DNA of 64,000 bases from Prorocentrum cordatum (Eukaryota; Sar; Dinophyceae; Prorocentrales; Prorocentraceae), in contig CAUYUJ010015282.1 in assembly GCA_963575745.1 (NCBI GenBank), positions 1,836,735-1,900,734 of the forward strand, read 5' to 3'. Below, one piece after another: positions 35,003 to 48,762 of this stretch. The position numbers were made by a program, and so were the translations under genes. Within the stretch, counting starts at the first letter, position 1, and each line of letters begins with the position of its first letter. The notes beneath the pieces are model-generated. The model saw only the letters and a list, made by a program, of their open reading frames with translations. It was not told the DNA's origin and made no database searches.

Positions 35003-35037
<35 letters not shown>

Positions 35038-35178
35038 CCCCCCCCCTCCTCCTCCTCCTTCTTCTCTCCTCCTCCTCCTCCTCCTCCTCGACCTCCACCT
35101 CCTCCTACACTTCCTCTTCGATGTCTTCCTCCTCCTCACCCTCCATCCTTGCCCCCCCCCCCCCCCCCCCCCCCCCCC
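34955..35178 (+). repeat. Pyrimidine tract: (TCC)n and poly(C)
   Basis: C/T only over most of its length, with (CTC)n at about 34980-35027 and C-runs at about 35028-35046 and 35154-35178. It is preceded by a short purine tract at 34922-34950. Confidence 0.92.
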
Positions 35179-35590
35179 GTCAGAGACCGGCGCCAGAGGC
35201 CGCGGGCGAGTTCGCCGACACAATGATCGACGGACTAGGCCGTGGGGCATTCATGTCCACCATCGCTCGCACGTCTAGGGCAACGAACAAAGCGTTGCAA
35301 CGCTCTGGGGTGAGCTGCTGCACAGCGGCCGACATGGCCGCAGTTGGACGTCGTGGCGGGCGCCCAGCGAACGAGGATGTGGGATTTGAAACGACATGGC
35401 CCTCTGCTCCATGACCCTCTCTTCCTGCCCCAGGGCTCGATCTGGGCGGTCTTGGTGTTGTTCTTGCGTTCAGTATCGCGCGCAGATCTAGTTTTCTCAT
35501 GCGGCCACCTGCCACCTGCCAATCGAAGAAGCGCAGCGAAACCGAACATCCAGCAAAGTAAGTTTTAGGTCGAGGCCCGGGGTTGGAAGG
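35179..35590 (+). other. Possible coding fragment with no closed gene model
   Basis: A plus-strand frame reads EAAGEFADTMIDGLGRGAFM, then STIARTSRATNKALQRSGVS and CCTAADMAAVGRRGGRPA to a stop at about 35414. The composition is plausible for an exon, but there is no ATG of its own other than internal ones and no partner exon. No family recognised. Confidence 0.25.
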
Positions 35591-35602
35591 GGGGTTGAGG
35601 TT

Positions 35603-35605
<3 letters not shown>

Positions 35606-35636
<31 letters not shown>

Positions 35637-35661
35637 CGCTGCCCCCCCCCCCCCCCCCCCC
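35606..35661. repeat. poly(G)-poly(C) perfect hairpin
   Basis: About 31 consecutive G (35606-35636), the loop CGCTG, then about 20 consecutive C (35642-35661). A 20-bp all-GC stem with a tiny loop is extreme for genomic DNA and is a likely site of assembly or replication trouble. Confidence 0.85.
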
Positions 35662-37098
35662 TCATCGGTTTAACAGCAGGGAGGGGGCGACCGCCCGTCG
35701 CACCAAAGTTGCGACTCGATGAGCGCCCAGGTCAACGCACCGAAGAGGAGGAGGAGGAGGAGGAGGAGGAGGAGGAGGAGGAGGCCAAGGAAGACAGAGG
35801 AAGATAAGGGGCAGGAGGAGGAGGAGGAGGAAAAGGAGAAGGAGGAATGAAGGGAGAAAGAAACACGAACACCTGCGGCACAACGGGCGCGCGCTCCCGG
35901 AACGCGTCGGCTCGGCCGCTACAGAGCGATCTTGGGCCGTCATTCCCCTCCCCCCAAGTTGCCCCCCTCGAGTTTCCACTTCTCGTCGTGCCGCTGCTGC
36001 TGCTCGTTCTCCTCCTCCTCCTCCTCCTTCCTCATCCTGCTGCTCCTTATCTTTCTCCTCGCGCGTCGTGCCTCCTCTCGCCTCCTCCGTTGAGATCGTC
36101 CTGTCCCAGCCCCTGCATCCGCCGATTCCCCGCTTTGCCCGCGCCGCTTCGCCCGCCCGCGAAGGAGCGGGATTTCCACATCATGGCCAGCGCGAAATTA
36201 CGGACCTTGGGGCCGGGGCCTTACATGGTTGACATGCCACGTCTGCGCGACGACGCCGCGGATGACATCAGTTGCGCGTTTCGCCCCCCGCGAGGTGCCT
36301 CAGGGCGCTGCAAATCGGGGGCGAGGGGAAAACGTGCCCGGGCGATCCACGCGCGCTCAAAGGGCCGAGGATGGGGGTTGCGTCCAAAGTTTTCCTCGCG
36401 TAGGCGACCCCGCTGCGGGGGCGCGGCGTGGTTCGCTGACATGAGACGCAAGGGCGCCGAGGGAATCGCGCCCCGTGGGCCCCGAGAATTCTCGCCAGGC
36501 CAAGTTCTGCACCCCGAAAGTTGCTTCGACCCTGGGCCCCGAGAACCGAGGACCGAGACCGTGTTATCCGGATCCCTTGCCCGCCATGGCAATGCGTCGT
36601 TCGCGCTGCAGGTGTTCGCGGCCATGTTTATTGCAGGTCCCGCCCAGTAGTCCATTGGGAGATGTGGCCCTGATGGCGAGGGCGGGGTCGAAAAATGGTG
36701 GCGCCGCGCTAGAGAGCTTCCTTGGCACGGCGCCCATCACAGAGCAAAAAAAAACACACACATACACACACGCACACGCACATATACATTTGGTTTTGCA
36801 CTGCGTCCCCACGATGGCGCCGAGATGCACAATGCTGTTGAGCACAAGACATGGAACATGAGATCTGCGCATGCCACCAAAGGGTCGGTGCCTGATCGCG
36901 CGATTAATATTGCCATAATCTTGTCATGATCGAACCGGGACGCGCAAAGTATCATTGCTAAGTTCTTCGCCTGGAGTTTTACGCATGCCGCGCTGCAGAG
37001 TTCCCGACCATAGGATTATGCGATCTAGCTTTCGATCCTCGATCGCGCCGCGCTGAGCAGGCAGGCACCCCCTAGCGGGCATATGGGGAGCCACTCGC
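35662..37098. other. Spacer with (GGA)n and (CTC)n tracts
   Basis: 35740-35850 is GGA-rich and 35990-36090 is CTC/CTG-rich. 36100-37098 is unique with overlapping frames, none with a motif. A (CA)n stretch lies at about 36755-36785. Confidence 0.5.
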
Positions 37099-37335
37099 GT
37101 GGGTTTCGAGGCAGACAACGAAGCTCGAGCTGGGGCCAGTGATTTTGACAGGTATTACAGGTGCATTCATCTTTGCGACATTTGCTTCGCGTGCCAGCCA
37201 TTTAGAAACGCTGGCGCGCGTTGGGCCATCAGAACTTTAACCCTGATGCCTCGTGGAGGCTCACAGAGTTCCATCATAAGTTTGACTTGCGTGTTGCAAG
37301 GTCATCACCCTGTTCCCTACCTAGGCTCTGCCTAG
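37099..37335 (+). CDS. Possible gene fragment with Cys-rich patch
   Basis: An open frame of 78 codons; the reading starts at a non-ATG codon and is open upstream to 37083. The segment DFDRYYRCIHLCDICFACQP, then FRNAGARWAIRTLTLMPRGG, looks like part of a folded Cys-rich protein (C-x3-C-x2-C-x2-C). It ends just before the AGCTTTAGCTT satellite. Its exon partners, if any, are not visible. Confidence 0.3.
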   Translation: MGFEADNEARAGASDFDRYYRCIHLCDICFACQPFRNAGARWAIRTLTLMPRGGSQSSIISLTCVLQGHHPVPYLGSA

Positions 37336-37433
37336 AAGGGTTCTTACTTTCTTAGCTTAAAGGGGCCGGGCAGTGCACGCCGCCCCGGCGGTTCCCCCAG
37401 CCCCCGCCCCGCGGTTCCCCCAGTCCCCTGGAG

Positions 37434-38212
37434 GCTTTAGCTTTAGCCTTAGCTTAGCTTTAGCTTAGCTTTAGCTTAACTTTAGCTTTAGCTTAGCTTT
37501 AGCTTAGCTTTAGCTTAGCTTCAGCTTAGCTTTAGCTTAGCTTTAGCTTAGCTTTAGCTTTAGCTCAGCTTTAGCTTAGCTTTAGCTAGCTCTAGCTCAG
37601 CTTTAGTTTAGCGTTGGCTTAGCTTTAGCTTAGCTTCAGCTTAGCGTTAGCGTAGCGTTAGCTTTAGCTTAGCTTCAGCTTAGTTTTAGCTTTAGCTTTA
37701 GCTTTAGCTTAGCTTTAGCTTAGCGTTAGCTTAGCTGTAGCTCAGCTGTAGCTCAGCTTTAGCTTAGCTTTAGCTTAGTTTTAGCTTAGCTTTAGCTTAG
37801 CTTTAGCTTAGCTTTGACTTAGCTTTAGCTTAGTTTTAGCTTAGCTTTAGCTTAGGTTTAGCTAAGCTGTAGCTTAACTCTTAGCTTAGCTTTAGCTTAG
37901 CTTTAGCTAGCCGTAGCTTAACTTTAGTGTAGCGTTGGCTTAGCTTTAGCTTAGCTTCAGCTTAGCGTTAGCGTAGCGTTAGCTTAGCTTTATCATAGTT
38001 TTAGCCAGCTTCAGCTTAGTTTTCGTTTTAGCTTCAGCTTAGCTTTAGCTTAGCTTTAGCTTAGCTGCAGCTCAGCTGTAGCTCAGCTTTAGCTTAGCTT
38101 TAGCTTAGCTTTAGCTCAGCTTTAGCTTTAGCTGTAGCTTAGCTGTAGTTTAGCTGTAGCTTAGCTTTAGCTTAGCTTTAGCTTAGCTGTAGCTTAGCTG
38201 TAGCTTAGCTTT
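37434..38212 (+). repeat. 11-bp AGCTTTAGCTT satellite, about 780 bp
   Basis: The array is built from TTAGCT and TAGCT alternating (unit AGCTTTAGCTT) with variants TTCAGCT, GTAGCT, GTTAGC and CTCAGCT. TAG or TAA occurs in every frame of both strands, so no frame is open. A composite stretch (GCGTTGGCTTAGC onward) at 37611 recurs at 37932. Another (GCTGTAGCTCAGCTGTAG) at about 37734 recurs at about 38066. Together they indicate an internal duplication of about 320-330 bp. Confidence 0.95.
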
Positions 38213-38686
38213 ACTGTTACTACTAATGCTGCTTTCCTAGGGGCTCCAACTCCTAGGTAGGGTCGCACTGGGATATGTTTTTGGCTTGGCCTCACACTCG
38301 ACATGGCGTTCTTCGATATTGAACATAACTTATGTTGGCATTGGCCGAGACCACGTAGCGAGCATTGTTGTGCATTGGCTAGAGCTTGGGTTCATCCGAA
38401 AGTTCTTGCACTCGCTCCATATATACCCCGAGGACCTCCGCGCGCAGCAAAAACACATGTCTGCTTCTGCCCCCCCCCCCCCTCCCCCCCCCCCCCCCCC
38501 TTACTAACCCCGCCCTGTCTGGCCCTCTCAAACCCCCTCCCTTCCCCCCCTTCTCCTCGCCCCGCCCCGCGCCTGCGCCTCTTCCCTGGACATTCTGGGC
38601 GCCCCCGCCCCGAAGCTGGGGGCCGATGAAACATTGCCGCGGCGCGAAGCCGCTGCGCGCGCTCATTTTCACTCGCGCTTGCAGCC
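38213..38686. other. Spacer with poly(C)
   Basis: Short unique sequence, then C-runs at about 38470-38500. No gene seen. Confidence 0.45.
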
Positions 38687-38943
<257 letters not shown>

Positions 38944-40361
38944 CCGAGGACGCGAAGGAGGGGGTCGGATATTCATCGTTGCACCTGAGAGCCTGGAAAC
39001 TTGACAATGGGTTCCAGTACATTCCCAGAGATCGACGTTTACGTTGGACTCGCTCGGCCGCTCTTCCGAGGCAACCGGGCCGAACGCAGACGCCTGATGG
39101 CCGTTTGTTGCAGAGAGCGCCTCCTCCCTCTCGCCCCGCTCCTCCGCCCCGCCACTATCCTCATTCATCCCTCTTTTGTTTCGCTCCTCGGAGACTCAGA
39201 TGCCGATCCTCTCTTCCAGGATGAAGGCCTCCCCGATGAAGATGGCCATCAGTTTCCTAGCGTATCTGTCAGAGAAGCCCGCGTTTCCGGGATGGCACCG
39301 CGGCGTCCGACATGGTCTGCACTTGCGCCTATTCCTTGGCAGAATGGACCCACCCTCCCGACTCGGGGCCGTTTTGGATGTCAGACGAAGTGGCAACAGA
39401 GAGCAGGCAGCAAACGCAGAAACAATCTGCCGCGGCGTTCCCCGTCGCCCGCCCCGAGGCCGCCCCTCGCCCCCCCCCCCCCCCCCCCCCATTTAGTTTC
39501 ATCGACGTGGGGCAAGGGAAGGCGGCGGGCGGCGGGGCGCCAAACACGGCTCATGGCATCTGCGTTTGAAGGGGCACCGGTCGATTGCATCTTCAGAGTT
39601 GGCACTGGTTGAGCTTGGAATCGCCGGCGAAGGAAGAGGATATTTCTTCGCGCGCCCTAACGTCATTATTTCGACCACCAGGGGGAACACTTGAAAGCGA
39701 GAAAAATGAGACCCCCTTACGTTTCCGGCAGCGGTATTTGCGGTTCCTGAGTCAGCGCCGGAGAAAGAGAGAAAGAACATCAGTGAGATGGGCGCTGCCC
39801 GGGCGAATGTCTCCAGTGCTCTCGGCGCAGCGTGGTCTCCGCGGGGAACAGCGCGCGCCATCCTGCGCCCCCCCCCCACCTCCCCCAGTTGCTCGCATCC
39901 ACGTTCCATTCCCATCTGATCTACCAGGGCGCGGTAGGCCCCCGTCTCTTGCCCCCCACGTGGCCCGCGAGATCAGAGCAGCCCCCCCCCCCCCCCTCCG
40001 TTCTCTGTTTGCGTTGGGCAAGCGCTGCAAACCGACGACGGACAACGCGTGCCAATCAATATAAGTAACACCCAAAGGATGCAACAATTATCACATCGCC
40101 GTCGGTGTGATTAAAAACTGTTGTCGCCATCGTTCCCCCTATCGCATCCCTGCAATTCCCATCCCTTCACCTCGTGCCCTCTCTTCTTCCGCCAATCTCC
40201 TTTACCGCGTATTTTCCGCTGCTCGCATTGCGTTTGTGTTTGCCACTCTGGAGCTATCGGCAGTGCGTGGCGCGAACCAGATTATGCGTTTCAATGGTTC
40301 GCGCGCAATGCATTGCTGGCCACGAGACGCAGGAGACGAAGTCTCCCGCGCCGCCCTCGCA
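38944..40361. other. GC-rich spacer
   Basis: C-runs near 39470-39490 and 39981-39996. Overlapping frames on both strands, none with a motif. Confidence 0.45.
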
Positions 40362-42510
<2,149 letters not shown>

Positions 42511-42850
42511 ATTCATAAATTTACGGAAACGCGCACGTCAGCCGCACACGGAAACGTGTATGAAGAAAAAACGTAGATCCAGACATTTACGGAAACGCGC
42601 ACGTCAAACGCGAGCGGAAACGCAGCACACGGCGTATCATATACCGCGGCGCGGAAGTTTGACGCATAATTGCGCGCGTGGTGCGGGTCAATCATAAACA
42701 TACGGAAGCGCGGCGCATCGCGAATGCGGATTTCCGTACATCCCAGATTTACGGAACCGCGCGTCGAACGCGTACGGAAACGCTGCGGTTCTGTTAAAAA
42801 GTATACGGAAAAGCCGCGCACGTCAATTTTACGGAAGCGCGACGCACGCA
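42511..42850 (+). repeat. Degenerate interspersed TACGGAAACGCG repeat
   Basis: TTTACGGAAACGCGCACGTC recurs at 42520 and 42582. Diverged forms (TACGGAAGCGCGGCGC, TTTACGGAACCGCG, TACGGAAACGCTGCGG, TACGGAAAAGCCGCGCACGT, TTTACGGAAGCGCGACGC) lie at about 42700, 42749, 42773, 42804 and 42829. Spacing is irregular, about 25-115 bp. Confidence 0.75.
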
Positions 42851-42954
42851 CGGTGCGAGCGCGACGCATGACAAAAAAACACACATTGCGTTGATTACAA
42901 TGCAGTTTGTATCGTATACGTGTGTGCATGTATATATGTGTGTGTACGTATGTA

Positions 42955-42956
<2 letters not shown>

Positions 42957-42996
<40 letters not shown>
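42957..42996. repeat. (TA)n microsatellite
   Basis: About 19 TA dinucleotides. A second, short TATATA block is at 43502-43515. Confidence 0.95.
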
Positions 42997-42998
<2 letters not shown>

Positions 42999-43527
42999 CA
43001 GCCGTGACACATGTTTCTTCAATGTGCTACGATGGAGATCTCTCCCATCCCTCTCCATATTCCTAACATGACATGATGTTGGGTCATTAGGCGGAGTAGT
43101 CTCCGATCCCGGAGACGTCAATGACTCTCTTACCCCAAAACGGGATCGCGAACTACTCCGCGCCAAACCATACCAATTATCGAGCGAGATGCGATTGCGC
43201 GCGGAGTAGTTTTAGGAAAACTACCCCGAACTATTCCGCACGAGCGCGTCATTCCGAAAGGCAAGTTGAAATGAGTTTCGTCGCGGCGTCGTATGCAAAT
43301 ATACGCATGTATATAGATATCACATATTTGTATGTACGCATCATCAGTAAACCAGTAAACTCTCATGAAGGCTGATTTTTACATATACACAACTGATATC
43401 ATCAAAACTGCACTGGTACATGCAAAACTGATCCTGGCAACTTCGCAACTGCCAAACCCATTTGTGTTGAGCATGCGGATTGAATCAGCCCTGAAGTGTT
43501 TTATATATATATATAAAGCACTGATGA
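42997..43527. other. Spacer with clustered inverted repeats
   Basis: AACTACTCCGCGC (43151-43163) is the reverse complement of GCGCGGAGTAGTT (43199-43211). Overlapping the latter, GTAGTTTT-AGG-AAAACTAC (43206-43224) is a perfect hairpin. GCGGAGTAG also appears at about 43092. Otherwise AT-richer unique sequence just upstream of the decayed LINE. Confidence 0.6.
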
Positions 43528-46500
43528 TTGTCAGGGCAGCGTGGCTGTGTCATCGTGCTGTGGGAAGTCCACGGCGCGGAGGCCTTGATGCGCGCGTGGG
43601 TGGATGCCCGGCCGTTCCCGCGCAAGCTTTACTTCTCTGAGTTCAAGGTCCCTGACGGCAGCGCCGACAGCGCCACGGGCGGCGTTGCCGCGCTCGCCCC
43701 GCGGTTCTCCCCGATGCAGCTCGAGCAGCTCGCGCAGAGCCAGCCCCCGCTCATCTCACGTGACATGCTTGCCCCTGGCCGCGTTCAGACGATCGCCACC
43801 ACCAGCGCTGTCGCACGCGACGCCTTCGTCATCATGAACGCGCGCAACCGCGACATCGAGGCCGCCGACCGTGTCAAGATCCGTCGCGGGCGGCACCTCC
43901 ATCGCACGTGGGCGGAGCAGAATTATCGCGCACGCGTTCATCGCAACCGGCGGTTTCAACGCGGCCAGCCGCCCGCCGAGCCGCTTTCTACAGCCGCGAC
44001 CCCAGCATGCACGCCTCGCACTGGACAACGGCGCGCGTCAGCAGCAGCCGCTCTGGAAGACGTTGTTCGGCACTGTGCGCGAAATCGAGACCGACATGCC
44101 CGCGCGCTTCAGCAAAGCCAACTACGCCGCGCCCGCCTTTGACTGCATCTTCACCAGCTTGCCGTCGCACGCCGCGCGCGAGGTCGCTGCGAACGTCGCC
44201 ATCGCCCACGACGCCACGCCGCGCCGCAGTTCTCGCTGTCCTTGAGACCGCGCACGCCGCTGCTCGAGCAGGCCATCCACCCGTCGATCTGCCGCGGCCC
44301 CAATTATGCGAAGTATTTGCAGCAGTTCATTGGTGCCACCGGCGACACCTGCCAGCCGACGGCCGATCGAGAATCGCTAGCGCACGCACAAACGCCTCAT
44401 GAGAGAGGCTGCCCAACTTGTTCGTGATGACTGGTTTCGTCGGCCCACTAGCAACATCCACCGCGCTGGCTACGTCGAGGGCCGAGTGCTCGCCACGCGT
44501 TCGATCTCGCGGGCTGTCTGGCGGCGAGACATCCAGCTCGCGCGCCGCGTCCAGTCCACGACTGAGCTGTGCGCCAAGTTTTTCGGTCACTGGGAGCGGC
44601 TCAATTTTGCTTTCCGACGATGCTGAGTTCGCCATGCTGTTTTCCGGCCTGCACCGCAACCTCGAGGCCAGGCAGTACTCCCCCGCTGAACGGGCTGCCC
44701 AGCGCCCAGCAGGGCAGCCAGGCGCGATCAGCCCCGAGAGGATTCGCAAGGCTCTTCGGGCTTCCCAGCGCCGCGCTCTCCGTTGGGCCCCGTGGAGGCG
44801 CCGCCAGATGTTTCGGGGGGTCAAACTCCAAGTCCCTCCCGGGCCTCAGCCTGTCGCCGAAGAGAGCTGTGCGATCGCGGACGCGCTGCGCCCCCATTGG
44901 CAGCCCATCTTCGCCGAGAAGAATGCCGACGAGTTCAAGATCCGCCAGTGCATCAACGATCGCATGCCGCAAGGGGGGCCCATCGACGTCCGCGCCCCGG
45001 CCAAGGCCACGATCCGCCACTTCTTCGAACGCACGCACGCGTCGGCTCCTGGCCCCGACTGCCTGCCATACGCGGCCTGGCTGGCTTGCGAGGGCCCACT
45101 GAAGATCCTAGAGGGCCCTTCATAGTGTTGGTGTTCTGGCCAGCGCTTGATCCGCGACCTGAGCCATTCGGACTTCGCGCCCCTGCCGACGGGGGCCTCG
45201 CTGGCGTGCTCACTACCGACAGGGCGCCTGCGGACACGCGCCCGCCCCCGTTCAGAAACATGGCAACCGCGGCCTGCCAGCTGCATGTTCAAGGGCGCCG
45301 TGGCCAAGCGCGCGCACAGCTCGCAGCAGGGCTTCGCCGCCGGCCGCAATTTCACTGGGCGCGTCGTTCGCCTCGACGCCGAGATGCGTCGCGCCGGCTT
45401 CATGCCCGATGCCGCCCTGCACGAGCCGACCTTCACCAGCTTCGATTTCTCGGCGGTTTCCCTGTCCGTCGGTCGGGACTACCTTTTTGTCGCTTTCGAG
45501 CGGTTCGGCCTGGCGATCGGCTACGTGAACCTCTTCCGCTCGATGTGCCACGCATCGCCGAACAGCTACGTCAAGATCGCGGGGGTGCGCCATTCCACGC
45601 TCGCGATCGACTCGGGCGAAGCGCGGAGTTGCCCTGCCAGCGGTTCGGCGCGGGCGATCGCGATGGGCCCGATGCCCCGCCACGTCGCCTCGCACGTGGA
45701 GCACCTCGACGGCGCGTTAGACTTCGACAAAGGCTGCGTCGGCGGCTGCGCGGACGACGTCGGCCTCCCCGCGTACCAGTTCGACACTCTGAGTCGCGCT
45801 TCTGAGCCATTCCGCGCCGCGGAGGAGCTGGTGCCCCTCTCTCTCATGCCTCGCGCGCGCATGGTCGTGCCCCTCTGGGCCGCGGCGACCCCAGGCGCCA
45901 TTGCCCAAGCCCGTTCCCTTCTGGCCGAGCTGTGTCCGGCCTGGGGCGGTTTTTCGATTGCGGGGCGAACCACGTACATCGGGGCCTTCCTTGGACCCCC
46001 CGCCCCCCTCGCCTTCCACTGGCTCGCCTCAGGGCAAATGGCGGCTAAGGAGTAATATCCTCAATCTCGTTCAGAGTGGCAGCGACGCCACGGCTCGCTT
46101 ATACTGCGCATCGGCCCTGCCCACGCCCAGCCACGTTGTCCAGCTTTTTCGTCTCGATAAAAAACCGTGCAGCGCGATGACTACATCTTTCACCAGGTGC
46201 TCAGTCTGCCCACGAATACGTTTCGCCGCATCGATCTCCCCCCAATGGCGGACTGGAGTCCGCCGCCCGTCACTCGCTCTGTCCAGGTCACAGCTGTCGC
46301 TGATGCCGTTCGCCCCGCTTAACATACCCTGCTGGGCTCGTGGGAGTTTTTTAAACGACCACCTTGGCGACGCGGCGTGGGAAGGGGAGCACGATTCACA
46401 CTTTTGCGCGGTGGTCGGATGGTGACTGATATGCGCCGTTATGGATCGAGCAGCGCTCGAGCGCTCAATATTAACATGCCCCGCGGAGGGGCACAATCAT

Positions 46501-46950
46501 GCTCCATTTTCTGCTGCAGACATGGCCGCGGCGAGCCGTGCTGCGCGTCGGGAAGTTAGAGAAACAGCCGCCGCGAGCCCGCCGCGCCGCGCGAAGGTGC
46601 AGCGCGTGCTCACCCACAGTCTTCGCCTGGCTGCCTTCAGTTCACCATTCACGCTCGCGCTCCACCACAAACGCATCCGCGCGTGGAGCGCCCCACAGCC
46701 TCCTTCAGCCACAGCGCTCTCCAAAAGATGGGATGCTCCTTCACGCGAGTTCGGAGCTGTCCGCCCCAGCTGGCGCTGGGCCACCTTCGAGACGCTCAGC
46801 GGCGGGTGGACGACCACCCACTGCATGCACGCGCTTGGCCTCAAGCCCTGTGCGTTCGGCTGCGCGCACGCTGCCGATTCATTTCCCCGCTACCTCTTTT
46901 GGCCCGTCCTCCTGAGCCTCCTTCGGTCCCCTGGCTCGCATCCTCTTCAA
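43528..46950 (+). pseudogene. Decayed LINE ORF2: endonuclease, reverse transcriptase, C-terminal Cys motif
   Basis: Pieces in several frames line up as one non-LTR retrotransposon protein. The endonuclease starts as VLWEVHGAEALMRAW (43552; Gln of QEvHG lost) and GGVAALAPRFSP, then LAPGRVQTI and IMNARNRDIEA. The next frame has IATGGFNAA (about 43942, Gly where GDFN has its catalytic Asp) and EIETDMPARF, then FDCIFTSLPSHAA. The reverse transcriptase has SAPGPDCLPYAAW (about 45042), SSQQGFAAGRNFTGRVVRLD (about 45321), FDFSA with the first Asp at 45444, and CADDVGL with the Asp pair at 45753. The tail GWTTTHCMHALGLK, then PCAFGCAHAADSFPRYLFWP (about 46807), resembles the C-terminal Cys/His motif of such elements. 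Stop codon at 45123 and at least four frame changes: dead copy. Its RT motifs differ from the 57-62 kb element, so it is a separate lineage. Confidence 0.78.
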
Positions 46951-47231
46951 AACACAATTACGTCCTAGGCTTTGGGCCCTGCTGCAGGGTACACGCCCAA
47001 TCCCGGCAGCGACCTCCCGTTACGTCGATCGGTCCAGCGCGTGACGCTTGCTTTCCATTTGTACCACAAAATGAGACATGCCGTTCCGACGAGCGACGCA
47101 CTTGCCTCAGCTGTCAGTGTTGCCCGTGCCCTAGTCTGGCGCTAACGTCGCCCTGCCAGCGCGGTGGCATCCACCGAGGTAGGAACAGACGTGCGCGCCT
47201 CAAGCTACGGTCACTCCTCCTATTCCTCCTC
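46951..47231. other. 3' flank of the decayed LINE
   Basis: No poly(A) tail or target-site duplication recognised. Leads into (ATC)n. Confidence 0.4.
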
Positions 47232-47317
47232 CTTTCCGCACTAATCATCGCCGTCATCATCAGCAGCATCGTCAGCATCATCTTCATTCTTGGCATCATC
47301 GTCATAATTATCATCAC

Positions 47318-47349
<32 letters not shown>

Positions 47350-47353
47350 ACAG

Positions 47354-47417
<64 letters not shown>
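47232..47417 (+). repeat. (ATC)n microsatellite
   Basis: About 185 bp of ATC/CAT/TCA triplets, pure from about 47320 to 47416 except one AAC. Asp, Met and Ile frames here are by-products. Confidence 0.97.
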
Positions 47418-47516
47418 TTGTTCGTCGCTTTCATCTATGCCTACCCCCCTCCGCTCCTGCAGGTTCTGCCTCACCGCCCGCCTCCCGAGGCTTGGGAGTT
47501 GCTCGACAGGGGAGAG

Positions 47517-48083
47517 ATGGCCAGCCCTACGGAGGTCGCCGACGCCGTGGTGACCGTGGTGAGGTACCTCCTCACGAAGCAGGCAGAGCTGGAGCAGAGT
47601 ACTCAGATGTCCAAGGCCCGTGGAGGACGAAGAAAACGAGGAGGGAGGAGCAGAGGGGGTTTGACTGCCTCGCTGTTTTGGGGGGGCCTCTGTAGGGTCT
47701 CTCGTCGCCACGGCAAAATTCGCTTCGGAATCATAGTCAGAACGCTCTCTGGGCAAGTCTGGGTATCTGTTGTTGACCGCCGCCGGCAGCGGCCCTTCAG
47801 ATCTGGACATCGTGGGAAGAACAAGGGCACAACGCGCGCTTTCCTGCGTCTCGGGCCTCGTGATTACCATGGACCGACCCAGTACGCGCTCAGTACACGC
47901 TGGTCGTTGAAAGCATATATTTCTGGATTCCCTGATCCCAATCTACTTCCAGCTTTTTCCTATTTCAAGAATCGGTGTGATGTTTCTGTGTTTCGAACTC
48001 TTTTTGGGGGGACTCAGCCCAATCTACTTTATTGTCCTTCCTACTTCATGTTTTTACCTACTTCTTCCGACCGGCGTATCTGA
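47517..48083 (+). CDS. Small ORF, unrecognised
   Basis: ATG at 47517 to TGA 48081-48083, 188 codons. The N-terminus is helix-like (MASPTEVADAVVTVVRYLLT, then KQAELEQSTQM), followed by a strongly basic Gly/Arg stretch (KARGGRRKRGGRSRGG) that could bind nucleic acid. Beyond about residue 60 the composition becomes less convincing. The first part may be an exon with its end at or before about 47650. No family recognised. Confidence 0.3.
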   Translation: MASPTEVADAVVTVVRYLLTKQAELEQSTQMSKARGGRRKRGGRSRGGLTASLFWGGLCRVSRRHGKIRFGIIVRTLSGQVWVSVVDRRRQRPFRSGHRGKNKGTTRAFLRLGPRDYHGPTQYALSTRWSLKAYISGFPDPNLLPAFSYFKNRCDVSVFRTLFGGTQPNLLYCPSYFMFLPTSSDRRI

Positions 48084-48488
48084 GACATCCAGAGCAAAAG
48101 GTGGGGTCGGCAGCTCCTGGCACGGATTTTGCACGACGTGGTTTCTGCCCACTGCGTCGGGCGTCGGAGGCCAGCGGCTTCCCAAGGTTGCCCCTGCATC
48201 CGTGCCCCTTCGGCCCGTCCTCGGCCGCTTTCGCTGGCCGCGCCCCGCTCGCAAAGTGTGGATATGGCATTCCGAGGCCCTCGCTTCCTTACCGTGCGTC
48301 CTTCTTGTACGGGTTGCCTGTGCCAAGAGGCCCGCCCGAACTTCGCCCGAAGTCCATAGTCGCTGGGATCCGCTTCTTGAAGGAGCGCGCCAGTCTCGTC
48401 TGGACCTCGGGCCGGGCCAGGGGCCCCTCGCGTTCCCCGCCTGCTCCTTTCCGGACGCCGCCGACGTCGAAAGTGTTGTTCCAGAATG

Positions 48489-48550
48489 CAGGGCTCAAGC
48501 TAAACCGTGTGTTGGCGATTTCGTGGACAATTGTCGTTTTAGTTTCGTTT
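48489..48550 (+). repeat. Dispersed repeat, copy 1 of 2
   Basis: CAGGGCTCAAGCTAAACC, GTGTGTTGGCGATTTCGTGG and ACAATTGTCGTTTTAGTTTC-GTTT aligns over about 62 bp with 52555-52616. The differences are scattered point changes. Confidence 0.8.
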
Positions 48551-48762
48551 CCCACCAGTGGCGGAACGAAGACAGAAAAAACGAAAGCAAAACGATGACG
48601 GAAAACACTGTTTAAATCGATCCTTGGCAGAAAGGGCTTTGCCGTCGAGAGCCCCAGAGTTTCACCTTTTGCTCGCCTGCGGCCGAAGCTGGTGGCAGGT
48701 CCGCACGAGTTCGCGGTCCTGTCAGCAGAAGTTTGCGGAGGTAAAAGTATGACCCCAAGAGA

